Assembly (NCBI GenBank): GCA_903861005.1
Contig: CAIOSP010000043.1
Span: 1-64,000, forward strand
Length of the DNA: 64,000 nucleotides
Source of the DNA: an uncultured Pseudomonadota bacterium
GTDB taxonomy: Bacteria; Myxococcota_A; UBA796; GCA-2862545
Direction of reading: 5' to 3'
Shown here: positions 18,109 to 28,355 of the stretch, piece after piece
Layout: each line of letters starts with the position of its first letter
Numbering within the stretch: the first letter of the stretch is position 1
Program-made: the position numbers and the translations under genes
The notes under the pieces: model-generated
What the model saw: the letters and a program-made list of their open reading frames with translations, nothing else
What the model was told of the DNA's origin: nothing
The model's database searches: none

Positions 18109-19893
18109 TCAGGCCGCAGACACCACGCGACGGAGCGCCGCCAGCAGCCCGGAGCGCCGGACCGCACGTCGGGGCAGCGAGGCCTCGACCGCGCCCGGCG
18201 GCGCGACGATCCGAACGCCCTTCCGGGCGCGGGTGATCGCCGTGTAGAGCAGCTCGCGCGTGACCAACGGGTGTCCGACGTCGGGCAGCACGATCAGGAC
18301 GCGGTCGAACTCGCTGCCCTGGCTCTTGTGCACCGTGGTGGCCCACGCGGTCTCATGCGCGGGAAGCCGGGCGGGCGCCAGCATTCGCACGCCCGCCGCC
18401 CCGCCGTCCTTGCCCGCCTCGGGGAAGAACACGCGACGCGCGCCGTCCTCGTCCAGCCCGACGATGCCAACGTCGCCGTTAAACAGGCGCGCGCCGTAGT
18501 CGTTCTCGGTGACCAGGATGGGTCGACCCACGTAGAACACGTCGTCGAGGCGGAGCAGCCCCGCGCGCTCCAGCGCGTGCTCGATCGCCGAGTTCATGGC
18601 GACCACTCCGCCGGGGCCCGCGCGCAGCGCGCACAGCACCCGGTAGCGGTCGAACGCGTCCAGACGCGCGGCGACCTCGGACTCGGCCAGGTAGCCGGCG
18701 TAGCCTTCGACCGCGCGCGCCAGCACTGCGGCGTCACGGTCAGGCCGAGCCGGCGCGGCGATCCACGCGGCGTCGGGGTCTGCGCCCAGCTGCAGCGCGT
18801 CCACGTCGCCCGCGTGCACCGCCTTGGCCAACCGACCGACCGCCGAGTCCTCGCCGTAGCGACGCGACCCGACGAGGTGCACGACGCCGTCGAGGATGGC
18901 CCCCGGTAGATCCGACGACGTGAGGTCCGACAGCACCGCGCCCGCGCCCACCGCGGCCAGCTGGTCCGGGTCACCCAAGAGCACCAGCCGCGCGCCCGGC
19001 TTCACCGCGTCCAGCACCCGCGCCATCAAGGGAAGGTCGACCATGGACACCTCATCCAGCACGACCACGTCCGCCGCCCAGGGGCGCTCGGCGTCGTGCT
19101 GCGGGCGCGTCAGCCAGCGGCCCGACCGCCCCAGCGCCCGGTGCACGGTGGACGCGACGGTGGGAAGCGACGCGCGGACGTCCGCCTCTCGCGTGGGCGC
19201 GAGCGCGACGGCGCTCACCTGCTTGCGCATGGCGTCCGCCAGTCGCGCGGCCGCCTTGCCGGTGGGCGCCAACAGCAGCACCCGCGGCGGATCTCCGCCC
19301 GCGGCCACCGCTTGCTCGGCGAGCACCGCCAGCAGGCGCACCACGGTGGTGGTCTTGCCGGTGCCAGGGCCGCCCGCGAGCACGGTCAGCGCCCGCGCCG
19401 ACGCGGAGCGCACCGCAGCCTCCTGCCGATCGTTCGCCCACCCGCCCGCGAACAGCCGCTCGACCGACGCGTCGAGCACGCCTTGATCGACCGGACGGAC
19501 GGACGCCGACGCCACCCGCACCAGCGCCTCCGCCAGGCGACGCTCGTGGTGGTCATAGCGCGCCAGCCACACGCGACGGTCGCGCAGCACCAGCGGGGTG
19601 TCGACGCTGCCGTCGGACACCAGCGGCGACGCCTGCAGCGCCGCCACCCACGCGTCGACATCTTGCGCGGGGAGCAAGGCCGGGTCCGCGTCCTGGGGCA
19701 GCAGCGGGCCGTCGAGGTCCAAGCAGGTGTGGCCATCCGACAGCGCGCAGCTCGCGAGCGCCGCCGCCAACGCGACCCACGGCGCGTTCACCGGGTCCAG
19801 GCGGGCGCACATCCGGGCCAGCTCGTGGTCGAGCGGCGACAGCACGTCTGCGGCGTGCAGCGCGTGCACCAGCGTCAGCGAGGTGTCGCTCAT
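18109..19893 (-). CDS. recD: Exodeoxyribonuclease V subunit alpha, RecD
   Basis: A 594-residue SF1B 5'-3' helicase subunit of RecBCD. Walker A GGPGTGKTTT is at 174-183, Walker B VVVLDEVSMVDL follows, then LLGDPDQL, and the C-terminal motif ATTVHKSQGSEFD with LLYTAITRARKGV. The N-terminal RecB-binding region is present, so the length is normal. The ATG at 19893 is fixed by the 4-bp ATGA overlap with recB; an open frame extends further upstream only as an artefact of reading across recB. Third gene of the recC-recB-recD operon. Confidence 0.95.
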   Translation of the reverse strand: MSDTSLTLVHALHAADVLSPLDHELARMCARLDPVNAPWVALAAALASCALSDGHTCLDLDGPLLPQDADPALLPAQDVDAWVAALQASPLVSDGSVDTPLVLRDRRVWLARYDHHERRLAEALVRVASASVRPVDQGVLDASVERLFAGGWANDRQEAAVRSASARALTVLAGGPGTGKTTTVVRLLAVLAEQAVAAGGDPPRVLLLAPTGKAAARLADAMRKQVSAVALAPTREADVRASLPTVASTVHRALGRSGRWLTRPQHDAERPWAADVVVLDEVSMVDLPLMARVLDAVKPGARLVLLGDPDQLAAVGAGAVLSDLTSSDLPGAILDGVVHLVGSRRYGEDSAVGRLAKAVHAGDVDALQLGADPDAAWIAAPARPDRDAAVLARAVEGYAGYLAESEVAARLDAFDRYRVLCALRAGPGGVVAMNSAIEHALERAGLLRLDDVFYVGRPILVTENDYGARLFNGDVGIVGLDEDGARRVFFPEAGKDGGAAGVRMLAPARLPAHETAWATTVHKSQGSEFDRVLIVLPDVGHPLVTRELLYTAITRARKGVRIVAPPGAVEASLPRRAVRRSGLLAALRRVVSAA

Positions 19894-22800
19894 GAGTCCA
19901 TCCCCAGGAGCGCGGCGTCGAGCGCGCGGATCATCTCGCTCGATGGCCGGTCGGCGAACACACCACGCGTCGCCCCCGTCTCCGGCGTGCAGCCGCGCAC
20001 GAACAGGTAGCGGACGCCACCGAACTGCGTGTCCCAGTCGAAGCCGCGCACGCGCGTGCGGAGGAAGCGCGCCAGCGCCACCGCGTACAGGTGGTACTGC
20101 AGCACGTAGTCGCCGCCGATCATCGCGCGGTCGACCGACGCCGGGCCGTAGTCGTCCAGGGCGTCGCCCAGATGGTTGGTCTTGTAGTCGACCAGCCACC
20201 AGCGGCCGTCGTGACGGAAGGCCAGGTCGACGAAGCCCTTGAGCGCACCGTAAAGCGGGTGGAAGGCCAGCGCGCGCATCCGCTGCGAGACCGGACCCGC
20301 GAGGTGCGGCGGCAGGTGCCGCTCGAACACGTCGGCCAGGCGACCGGCGGTGAACGGCGACAAGGCCACGCCCGCCGGCAGCGTGAAGTCCAGCTCGTCC
20401 AGGCGCTCGTGCCGCGCGACGTCCGCCAGGCGCGGCGCGCCGTCGCCCAGCGGCGTGCCGCACAGCTCGGTCACGGACCGGAGGACGGCGGCGTGGTGCT
20501 CTGCCTCGGTGAAGCCATGCTCCGTCAGCACCGACACCACCTGCGCGCGGGCCTCGTCGGTGTCCGTCGCGCCAAAGTCCAGGTGCTCCAGGACCGCGTG
20601 GTAGGCCGTGCCGGAGCGCGCGCCCTTGGGGAACGGCGCCAACGCCAGCGTGGACGGCCCGATGCGCGGCACGACCACCGCGACGGCGTCAACGTCGTGC
20701 GGGGTGTCGTGCGACGCGCCCTGCGTGAGGCTGCTGAACGACGCGATGCGCACGTCCGGCGCGAAGCGACGCGTCACCACCAGCGGATCCGTGGGCGTGG
20801 GCGCCTGCCCGCGAGGCACATGAAGGCGGTCGTCGGGCTCCTCCGCCCAGGTGGCGTCGATGGCGCCGCCGGTGGCCACGCCCAGCTCCACGAGGTGTCC
20901 GAACATCTGTCGGTCGTTGAGCTTCGCCACCACCTCGGACTCCGCACCGGGCGGGCCGGGCAGCGGGTGGAGCAAGCGCGCGAGCGGGCTCTCCCCCACC
21001 TTCCAGAACGGACCCCACATCACCACGCAAAGGTGCTTGGCGCGCGTGAGCGCGACGTAGGCCAGACGGAGCCGATCCGCGCGCGCCTCGGCGTGCCACA
21101 GCGCCTCGTGCTGCGGGTGCGACTCAGGGTGGAGCTGCATCGACAGCTTGCCGTCGTCCGGAGCGTGGAAGAGCGGAAAGCCGGTGTTGTACTCCTTGGA
21201 CCACAGGTACGGAAGGTAGACGACCGGGTACTCCAGCCCCTTGCTGGCGTGCATGGTGATGATCTGCACGGCGCGCGCGTCCGACTCCAGGCGCACCAGA
21301 TCGGGCGCGTCCTCACCGCGGCGACGGGTGCGCTGACGGCGCAGCCACGCCACACACGCGAGCGGCTGCAGGCCGTCTCGACGCGACGCCGCGTGCACCA
21401 GCTCCGCCAGGTGGCGCAGGTTGGTCATCACGCGCTCACCGCCGGGGCGCACGATCACACGCGACAGCGCCTCCACCTCGACCACGACCGTCTGGAACAT
21501 GCGCATGAAGCCACGCGCCTCCCAGATGTCGCGCCAGCGGCGGAACTGCGCGAGGCGGTCTTGCAGCGCGGCCTCGTCGTCCTCCAGGTGGGCGATGTCC
21601 TGCGCGGACGCGCCCAGCAGCGGCGTGACGAGCGCGGCGCGCACGCGACCCAGATCCGTGGGCTCGGCCACGCCCTCCAGCAGCGCGATCAGGTCGTTCG
21701 CCTCGGTCGACTCGTAGACGCTGGCCTGACCGTAGCGCACGGCGGGGACGCGACGGCGGACGAGCGCCGCCTGCACCGCCGCGGCGCGCGCGTGCGTGTC
21801 GACCAGCACGGCGATGTCGCCCGGCTCGACCGGCTTGCCGGAGATCAGCGTGTCGCTCGCGAGCAGGCGCACGATGTCGCTCGCGACGATCTCGGGGATG
21901 TCCCCGCTGTCGGCCTGGTAGGCGTTCCACGCGTCTCCGCCACGCGAGCGGTGCACCTGGAAGCGCAGCGGCGCCACGGGTTGCCCGTCTACCGTGAGGC
22001 GGGGCGCGGCGTGGCGCGCGTTCACCGGCGTGTAGGTGATGCGGCGCTCGCCGAACGGGTCCGGCCCCAGCTGGAAGACGTGGTTGACCGCGCCCACCAG
22101 CGCGCCGTCAGAGCGGTGATTGGTGTCCAGGTTCCACTGCGCGGCCGCCGGGACCTCGTCGCGCGCGTCGAGGTACGCGTGCAGGTCTGCGCCGCGGAAC
22201 GCGTAGATCGCCTGCTTGGGGTCGCCGATCAGGTAGAGCCGCGGCACGGGCGCGTGCTCGTACATGCGATGGAAGACCACGTACTGCGCCGGATCGGTGT
22301 CCTGGAATTCGTCGACCAGCGCGGCCGGGAACCGGTCCCGCAGCGCGGTGGCCAGCGCCTCGCCGTGCGGCGACGTCAGCGTGCGGACCAGATCGCCGAT
22401 CAGGTCGTCGAAGAAGCGCGCGTTGCGGTTGGACGCGAGCAGCGCGTGGAGCGCCGGACGCGCGTCGCGCACCAGCGCCAGGCACAGGCGAACCCGCTCC
22501 AGCTCGAACGCGTTTTGGGCGGCGCTCCACGCGTCCGCGAGGTGGCCGAGCGCGTCGAGGACCGGGTGCGAGGGCGCGCCGCCGCCCGCGTCGATCGCCG
22601 ACTTCTTGACGCGCGTGACCAGCGTGGCAGGCGCGCAGAACGTGAGCGCCTCTGGGAAGCCCTTCACGCCAAACGGCACGCCCGGCGACTCAAAGCCGCT
22701 GCGCAGCGCGCGCTCGTGCTTGTCCACCGAGCGCGAGCCGTAGGAGCCCTTGTCGAGGTGCGGCGAGGTGCGGATCGCGGTCATGGCGCCCGCGCCGCCC

Positions 22801-23465
22801 GCGCGCCACGCCCGCTGGGCCGCGAGGTAGGCCGTGCGGAGCACCTCACCCTCGTCGGAGAGCGCAGATTCGACCGACAGCGGCAGGAAGGTGACCGGCG
22901 ACGCGCGCAGCGACGTGCTGACCAGCCGGGTCACGTCGTCGAGCGAGAGCTGCTCCGACAGCCAGGCGAGGAAGGTGCGGTCCGCCTGCCAGGTGGAATT
23001 GGTCCAAAGGTCCTGCGCCACGCGGCGGTGGTACGGGCCGGCGTCCTCGACCAGCTCCAGGTCAAAGCCCGACGCGCTCTCGAACGCGCTGTCACGCAGC
23101 GCGCGCTGACAGAAGCCGTGGATGGTGGAGATGGCGGCCAGATCGAAGTCTTCGATCGCGGCGCGCAAGCGGTCGCGGGCTTCATCCGCAGGCCAGGAGC
23201 GCGCGAGCGCGTCCATCACCGGGTCCACCTCGACGCCGTCGACCGCCTTGATCGCCTCTTGCAGTCGCAAGCGGATCCGATCGCGAAGCTCGGCCGTGGC
23301 GGCGCGGGTAAACGTGACGACCAGGATGCCGTCCACGCGCAGCGCGGCCTCGACCACCAGCCGCACAAAGAGCGTGGTGATGGTCCACGTCTTGCCGGTG
23401 CCGGCGCTGGCCTCGATGAGGTGACGCCCGACGAGCGGGACGTGCGCGGGATCAAGCGACCTCAC
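19890..23465 (-). CDS. recB: Exodeoxyribonuclease V subunit beta, RecB
   Basis: A 1191-residue helicase-nuclease. Walker A ASAGTGKTWTIT is at about 19-30, VVTFTRAATAELRDRI follows, then VDEFQDTDPAQY, IGDPKQAIYAFRGAD, TMHASKGLEYPVVYLP and YVALTRAKHLCVV, the ordered UvrD/SF1A motifs. The RecB-family nuclease motif LVDYKTN lies at about residue 1090, so the nuclease is expected to be active. The GTG start overlaps the recC stop (GTGA) and the stop overlaps recD (ATGA), giving tight stoichiometric coupling. Initiates homologous repair of double-strand breaks and degrades linear DNA. Confidence 0.96.
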   Translation of the reverse strand: MRSLDPAHVPLVGRHLIEASAGTGKTWTITTLFVRLVVEAALRVDGILVVTFTRAATAELRDRIRLRLQEAIKAVDGVEVDPVMDALARSWPADEARDRLRAAIEDFDLAAISTIHGFCQRALRDSAFESASGFDLELVEDAGPYHRRVAQDLWTNSTWQADRTFLAWLSEQLSLDDVTRLVSTSLRASPVTFLPLSVESALSDEGEVLRTAYLAAQRAWRAGGAGAMTAIRTSPHLDKGSYGSRSVDKHERALRSGFESPGVPFGVKGFPEALTFCAPATLVTRVKKSAIDAGGGAPSHPVLDALGHLADAWSAAQNAFELERVRLCLALVRDARPALHALLASNRNARFFDDLIGDLVRTLTSPHGEALATALRDRFPAALVDEFQDTDPAQYVVFHRMYEHAPVPRLYLIGDPKQAIYAFRGADLHAYLDARDEVPAAAQWNLDTNHRSDGALVGAVNHVFQLGPDPFGERRITYTPVNARHAAPRLTVDGQPVAPLRFQVHRSRGGDAWNAYQADSGDIPEIVASDIVRLLASDTLISGKPVEPGDIAVLVDTHARAAAVQAALVRRRVPAVRYGQASVYESTEANDLIALLEGVAEPTDLGRVRAALVTPLLGASAQDIAHLEDDEAALQDRLAQFRRWRDIWEARGFMRMFQTVVVEVEALSRVIVRPGGERVMTNLRHLAELVHAASRRDGLQPLACVAWLRRQRTRRRGEDAPDLVRLESDARAVQIITMHASKGLEYPVVYLPYLWSKEYNTGFPLFHAPDDGKLSMQLHPESHPQHEALWHAEARADRLRLAYVALTRAKHLCVVMWGPFWKVGESPLARLLHPLPGPPGAESEVVAKLNDRQMFGHLVELGVATGGAIDATWAEEPDDRLHVPRGQAPTPTDPLVVTRRFAPDVRIASFSSLTQGASHDTPHDVDAVAVVVPRIGPSTLALAPFPKGARSGTAYHAVLEHLDFGATDTDEARAQVVSVLTEHGFTEAEHHAAVLRSVTELCGTPLGDGAPRLADVARHERLDELDFTLPAGVALSPFTAGRLADVFERHLPPHLAGPVSQRMRALAFHPLYGALKGFVDLAFRHDGRWWLVDYKTNHLGDALDDYGPASVDRAMIGGDYVLQYHLYAVALARFLRTRVRGFDWDTQFGGVRYLFVRGCTPETGATRGVFADRPSSEMIRALDAALLGMDS

Positions 23466-26400
23466 GCGCCCTCCAGGTTGTACAGGCCCGCGAACACACG
23501 CTCGGAGATCTCCTCGAACGCGCCGACCACATCTCGACGCGACCAGGGGTCTTCGCCGTAGACGCGCACCCAGCGCGCGGCGGACTCGGTGTCGTACTTC
23601 CAGGTGTCGTCGGCGGCCTTGCGGGCGACCTTCTGCGCGACGCCCGGACCCTTGTCGGCGATCACCGACTGCCAGGCCCAGCCCGCGTCCGGCAGGAAGG
23701 GCGCGGGGCGCGTCTGCCCGGCGATGTAGCGCTCCACCAGCGCCGAGAGGTGCTGGTGCGCGACGGCCGGGTCCAACGGAGGCAGCGCCAGCTGAAGGGC
23801 GGACTCGTCACCGCTGCGGCCGTAGACCTCAGTGACGCGAGGGTCTCCGGGGCCCGCGCAGATCTGGAGCGCGAGGTGTCGGATCCACGCGCGAAGGCGA
23901 AGGCGCCCTTGGCCGCGCGCGACGTTGGAGTACTGCATGCTCACGCACGCGCCCGCTCGGACTTGGTCCAGGCGACCGACCACGCGCACGCCGCCGACTT
24001 GGATGTCGACCGGGATGGGCGCACGACGGGGCTCGGCCAGGCGAGGGTCTGCCGCGTCCACGATGCCCTTCACGCGCCGCGCGACGCGCGCGAGCACCGG
24101 CCGCGCGAGCTGGCCGAGCGGCAGGCGAGACTCGCCGCGCAGGATCAGCTCCGCGCGGGTCCAGTCACGGTGCTCGATCCACAGCGCCATCATGCGGTCG
24201 CCCAGACCGTGCTCGGCGAGCTCGTCGAGCTCGAACGGCTCGGCGTCTTCGAGCGACGCGTCGTCCTCCGCCGCGCGAATGCCCAGGCGGCGCGTCAGGA
24301 ACCAGCGGACCGGATCGGCCAAGAAGCGCTCCAGGGCGCGCAGGTCGATGTCGGTGACCGGGTCCTTGGGCGGCATGGGGCCCTCGAGCCAGGGCGGCGG
24401 CGACACCAGCCCCGCCGCCAACGCGTGCGCGCCCATGGACGCGGCGTGGTCCCAGGTGCGCAGGCGCTCGTCGCCGTGGGACACGTAGACCACGCTGAAC
24501 GGCTGCAGCGGGTGGTGCACGATCACCGCGTCCCGCGCGAGCTTGTGGCCCTCAGGCGGGAGGAACGTGGCGTCGAGCGCGTCGAGCACGTCGGCCAACA
24601 CGACGCTCGGCGGCAGCGCGCGGTTGTCCGACACGCCGCGCGAGATGAAGCTGAACAGCAGCGCGTCGCGCGCGGAGAGCAGCGCCTCCAACACCAGATA
24701 GCGATCGTCGTAGCGCTTGCTGCGGTCACCCAGGCGAGGCTCATGCTGCATGCGGTCGAAGCCGCTGCGCGCGTCCGCCCGCGGGAACACGCCGTCGGAC
24801 ATACCGACCAGGGCGATCACGCGGAACGGCACCGCGCGCATGGGCAGCATCTCGCAGAAGGTGACGCCGCCACGCAGGAACCCGCCCACCCGACGCTCCT
24901 CACGGAGCTGGTCTTCCAGCAGGGAGAAGATCACGTCGCCGGGGACGTCACCGTCCCAGCCCGCCGCCGCGGCGGAGGCCGCCATGGCGTTGAGGCGCTC
25001 ACGCACGCGCTGCGCGTCTTCGGCGGACGCCTCGTCATCGAACCAGTCGTCGATCCACGCGCGCAGGTCTTGGGTCCAGCGGGCCACCGGGCGCGGCGCG
25101 TCCAGCGAGTCCAGGCGGGAGAAGAGCGACTCGACGAACGCCGCGAGCCGACCGACGCGGTCCGCGACCTCGCCCTCGACGTCCACACACGCGACGCGGC
25201 CGAGGAAGGGCGTGTCGACGTCCATGGCGTGGCCCAAGAGCAGGCGGTCCAGGCCCAGGCGCCACGTGAAGTCCTCGACCGGAGGCTGGCCAACCGCGGC
25301 GCGGTGCGCGAGGTCACGGCCCCAGCGGATGCCGGCGTCGGTCACCAGCGCGGCGACGTCGGCCAACTCGGACTCGGCCAGTCCAAAGCGCGTGCGGATG
25401 GGCGCGTGCGCCAGCAGATCGACCACGTCCGGGGCGGTCATGCGCGAGCGAGCGCGCTCCAGCACCGCGAGCAGCGCGCCCGCCACCAGGTTGCCGTCCG
25501 TCAGGCGGCGGTCGGCCATGTGGAACGGCAGGTAGAGCGGGTGCTTGGGGTCGACCCCGAACACCGCCTCGATCAGCGGGCCGTGCTCGCGGATGTCCGG
25601 CACGAGGACGGCGATGTCGCGGGGGGTGAGCGACGGATCGGCGTGGAGCAGATCCCACAGGCGGTCACGCAGGACTTCGATCTCACGCGCGGCGGAGTGA
25701 CAGCCGATCACCTGGAAGGAGCGATCCGACGCGGGCAGCGCGAGGCGCGGGGCCTCTTCGTCTGCGTCCGACCGCACGCGCAGCGCGAGGATGTCGGACT
25801 GGAGCGTGTGGAGGACGCCGGCCTGGCCGGGGTCCTCGTCCCGGTCGACGTCGTCGTCCTGGTAGTCGAGGTGCTTCTCGATCATCAACTGGAAGTCGCG
25901 GCCGACGCGGCCCAGGCTGGCCAGAAGCGGATGTCCGACGTCGAAGTGAAGCCCACGGGCTGCTTCTTCCGCCGGGGTGATGCCGCTGCGCAGCGCGGCG
26001 CGCAGGATCTCGCGGCGGGTGCGGATGTCGGCCCAGTACTCGCGCGACGGGGCGAGCTGGAACAGGTGGACGTCGACGTGGGGCGCCACGGCGGAGAGCA
26101 CGTCCAGGTAGAGCGGCGGCAGCGTGGTCAGACCGAACGCGCACAGCCGGGCTGGGAGCGCCGCGGCGGGCGCGCTGCCCTCCAGCACCTTGGCGCGAGC
26201 CGCCACGTGGCCCTTGCCCAGCTTGGCCTCCAGCAGGCGCCAGAGCACGGGCTCCCAGCCGTCTCCGCCGCCTGCCGACCAGACCAGGACCTCATCCGGC
26301 CGGTAGACCGCGTACTGGTCGAACGTGTAGGCCACGCGCTGGGCGAGCTCCCACACCCGGGCGACGTCCGCGTCGAGGATCCACGCGGACAGGGCGGACA

Positions 26401-26722
26401 GCGCGGGGTCTGCCCTGTGCTCGACCAAGATGGCGAGGAGCGACCACGACAGCGTGTCGCGATCCCACGCGGCGGGCTGCGGCCCCGGGGGCGCGTAGGC
26501 CACGAGCAGCGCGTCGACCGCCTCACGCGGGGTCCAGAACGCCAGGTGCGCGGCCACGCCAAGCTCTTCGGCCAACGCCAGCGACACCCACTGGGCCATA
26601 CCGCGGGACGGCACGATCAGGCGCTCGGGGACGAACGGATCGTCGAGCGGGACCTCAAGCACCTCCGCCAAGGCGGTGGCCAGGTTCTCCGTTCGATGGC
26701 TCCGGTGCAGATGCACTGACAA
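23462..26722 (-). CDS. recC: Exodeoxyribonuclease V subunit gamma, RecC
   Basis: A 1086-residue RecC. The start is set at a TTG (26722), because it yields the family N-terminus (SVHLHRSHRTENLATAL) and GGGGGA lies seven bases upstream; an open frame extends about 180 nt further but has no RecC similarity, and GTG at 26716 is a nearby alternative. Family features: VPSRGMAQWVSLALA, VFGLTT-like FGLTTLPPLYLD, FQVIGCHSAAREIEVLRDRL, and the C-terminal inactive nuclease-like domain. RecC recognises Chi and holds the complex together. First gene of the operon; the 217-bp gap to the divergent T2SF gene should contain its promoter, though I see no clear boxes. Confidence 0.93.
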   Translation of the reverse strand: MSVHLHRSHRTENLATALAEVLEVPLDDPFVPERLIVPSRGMAQWVSLALAEELGVAAHLAFWTPREAVDALLVAYAPPGPQPAAWDRDTLSWSLLAILVEHRADPALSALSAWILDADVARVWELAQRVAYTFDQYAVYRPDEVLVWSAGGGDGWEPVLWRLLEAKLGKGHVAARAKVLEGSAPAAALPARLCAFGLTTLPPLYLDVLSAVAPHVDVHLFQLAPSREYWADIRTRREILRAALRSGITPAEEAARGLHFDVGHPLLASLGRVGRDFQLMIEKHLDYQDDDVDRDEDPGQAGVLHTLQSDILALRVRSDADEEAPRLALPASDRSFQVIGCHSAAREIEVLRDRLWDLLHADPSLTPRDIAVLVPDIREHGPLIEAVFGVDPKHPLYLPFHMADRRLTDGNLVAGALLAVLERARSRMTAPDVVDLLAHAPIRTRFGLAESELADVAALVTDAGIRWGRDLAHRAAVGQPPVEDFTWRLGLDRLLLGHAMDVDTPFLGRVACVDVEGEVADRVGRLAAFVESLFSRLDSLDAPRPVARWTQDLRAWIDDWFDDEASAEDAQRVRERLNAMAASAAAAGWDGDVPGDVIFSLLEDQLREERRVGGFLRGGVTFCEMLPMRAVPFRVIALVGMSDGVFPRADARSGFDRMQHEPRLGDRSKRYDDRYLVLEALLSARDALLFSFISRGVSDNRALPPSVVLADVLDALDATFLPPEGHKLARDAVIVHHPLQPFSVVYVSHGDERLRTWDHAASMGAHALAAGLVSPPPWLEGPMPPKDPVTDIDLRALERFLADPVRWFLTRRLGIRAAEDDASLEDAEPFELDELAEHGLGDRMMALWIEHRDWTRAELILRGESRLPLGQLARPVLARVARRVKGIVDAADPRLAEPRRAPIPVDIQVGGVRVVGRLDQVRAGACVSMQYSNVARGQGRLRLRAWIRHLALQICAGPGDPRVTEVYGRSGDESALQLALPPLDPAVAHQHLSALVERYIAGQTRPAPFLPDAGWAWQSVIADKGPGVAQKVARKAADDTWKYDTESAARWVRVYGEDPWSRRDVVGAFEEISERVFAGLYNLEGA

Positions 26723-26939
26723 CGTGAGATCCCCCGCCGACCTTGGTCCGGCGCACCCTATCGCGCGACGCGGCCAGAATCCGTCCGCTTTGGCTTTTCC
26801 ATTCGGTACCGGATCGGGATGCGCATTCGTGCACCCGGGAAGACCGTAGCCTGCTACAAGGGCGAAAGTCGCCTTCAGGTTGGCGCGACCGTGCCGATGC
26901 ACTCTGGTATCCTACGCCCAACCTACGGACTGGACAACG

Positions 26940-27482
26940 ATGGCTACCAACTCAGACAATGCCGAGCTTGAGCTCCTGCGTGCGGTGGCCCATGCCCGCA
27001 TGTACGTGACCTCAGGTCGAGGCCTGGAGTCCATCGCCGCCGCGCTCCAGAGCTCGGATCTGGGCATCGTCAGCAAGCTGCTGACCCCCACGGTGGAGAT
27101 GATGTCGGACGGAATGGGCGCCGAACAGGCGATCCGCATCACCATGGAGAAGGAGGACAACACTCACCTCCGCGCGTTCCTCGCGTCGATCATGTCGACC
27201 GGCAAGTCGGCCACGTCACGCCTGGACGAGCTGTCCGAGCAGTTGCACACCGAACGCTCCGCCACCGCTGAGATCCAGTCGCAGCGGCTCGTGGGCGTCG
27301 TGCAGGGCGCCGCCACCATCTTCGTCGCGGCCTTCGTGCCCACCTTCGCGTCGGTGCTCGGCGAGATCCCGGACAACCCCATGCTTCCCACGTTCAACAT
27401 CCCGACGTGGTTCGCGAGCGTGTGGTTCGGTCTGCTCTCGGTCGGCCTGACCATCGCGATGGCGTTCGGGAGGCAGAAGTGA
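26940..27482 (+). CDS. T2SF-type membrane protein, N-terminal half of a filament-assembly platform
   Basis: A 180-residue protein. Residues about 8-120 are a helical type II secretion F (T2SF/GspF) cytoplasmic domain (LLRAVAHARMYVTSGRGL, AEQAIRITMEKEDNTHLRAF, TSRLDELSEQLHTER), followed by two membrane helices (about 127-150 and 156-176) and a short basic tail. The ATG at 26940 is used because nothing upstream is conserved-looking. Its GTGA overlap with the next gene implies coupled synthesis. Together the two polypeptides make the T2SF-TM-TM-TM-TM-T2SF-TM layout of Tad B/C or archaeal ArlJ-type platforms. Confidence 0.8.
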   Translation: MATNSDNAELELLRAVAHARMYVTSGRGLESIAAALQSSDLGIVSKLLTPTVEMMSDGMGAEQAIRITMEKEDNTHLRAFLASIMSTGKSATSRLDELSEQLHTERSATAEIQSQRLVGVVQGAATIFVAAFVPTFASVLGEIPDNPMLPTFNIPTWFASVWFGLLSVGLTIAMAFGRQK

Positions 27483-28303
27483 AGGCCAAGACTGCCGATA
27501 GTGGTATCTCCACCGAGGCCTTCTTCCGGGCCGCGCAGTGGATGATCGGCCTGCCGATCATCTGGTCGTTCAGCGTGCGTCTGATCGGCCTTGGCGCGCT
27601 CGACCCGATCGACCCGTTACTCACGGGCCTCGTCGGGGCGACCATCGCCAAGTACGGCATGTTGGGCATGGCGTTCGCGCTGGAGGTCACCGACCGCATG
27701 CTCCTGCAGCATGAGGAGGAGTACCAGAACCGCCTGCACGAGATCATCAAGGACGTGGGTGATCGTCTTCGCGCCGGCAAGGCCGTCGAGACCTCGGTGG
27801 CCGAGGCGGCCGCCCGAGGTGGCGGCCCGTCCAAGGTGTTCCGGGAGGCCATCCGCCTGTCGGACGAGCTGCCGTTTGAGGGCGCGCTGCGCGTCGCCGG
27901 CGACCGCTCTGGCAAGCCCTACCTCCGCGAGGTCATGTACCTGATGGCCGAGGCCGTCAGCTCCGGCGGTGACACCGGCTCGGCGCTGCGTCGCCTGGGC
28001 ATGGAGCTTGAGCGCAACCGGCAGTACCAGATCTCCGTCGCCGCCAAGCTGTCCAGCCCCATCGCGCTGATGCGCTCCGTGGGCTTGGTGCTGGTGCCGC
28101 CGCTGTACGCCGCGCTGCGCTGGTCGTTCGCGGGCTTCGTTGGCATCCCGGCGGGCCCTGAGGCCGGCGCGCAGGTGTTCTTCCTGTACGGTGCGTTCGC
28201 CATCACCGTCTTCGACGGCCTGATCTTCGGCCAGTGGGACCGACTGGGCGCTCGCCTGCCGCTGGCGGCCGCCGCGGTCTACTGCGGATTGAATTGGATC
28301 TGA
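27479..28303 (+). CDS. T2SF-type membrane protein, second half of a filament-assembly platform
   Basis: A 274-residue integral membrane protein starting at GTG 27479 (overlap GTGA with the preceding gene). Two N-terminal helices (AAQWMIGLPIIWSFSV and LLTGLVGATIAKYGMLG), then a T2SF domain (YQNRLHEIIKDVGDRLRAG, AVSSGGDTGSALRRLGMELE), then three more hydrophobic segments to the C-terminus. The T2SF domain has the family Gly-rich and RLG features. Homology lies with Tad/ArlJ-like inner-membrane platform proteins; whether it is closer to bacterial TadB/C or to the archaeal type cannot be settled by eye. Confidence 0.8.
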   Translation: MKAKTADSGISTEAFFRAAQWMIGLPIIWSFSVRLIGLGALDPIDPLLTGLVGATIAKYGMLGMAFALEVTDRMLLQHEEEYQNRLHEIIKDVGDRLRAGKAVETSVAEAAARGGGPSKVFREAIRLSDELPFEGALRVAGDRSGKPYLREVMYLMAEAVSSGGDTGSALRRLGMELERNRQYQISVAAKLSSPIALMRSVGLVLVPPLYAALRWSFAGFVGIPAGPEAGAQVFFLYGAFAITVFDGLIFGQWDRLGARLPLAAAAVYCGLNWI

Positions 28304-28355
28304 AGTTCAGCCAGACGGGACCGATTTCGTATTCGCCAAGCACTCGGAGTTTACC

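Noticed and set aside
20091-23561. Long open frame of about 1150 codons on the plus strand across recB
   Set aside because: It is antisense to a confidently assigned RecB and has the Arg/His/Val-rich composition expected of a GC-rich shadow frame; no motif is present.
23750-26719. Open frame of nearly 1000 codons opposite recC
   Set aside because: Shadow of recC; the minus-strand reading carries clear family motifs.
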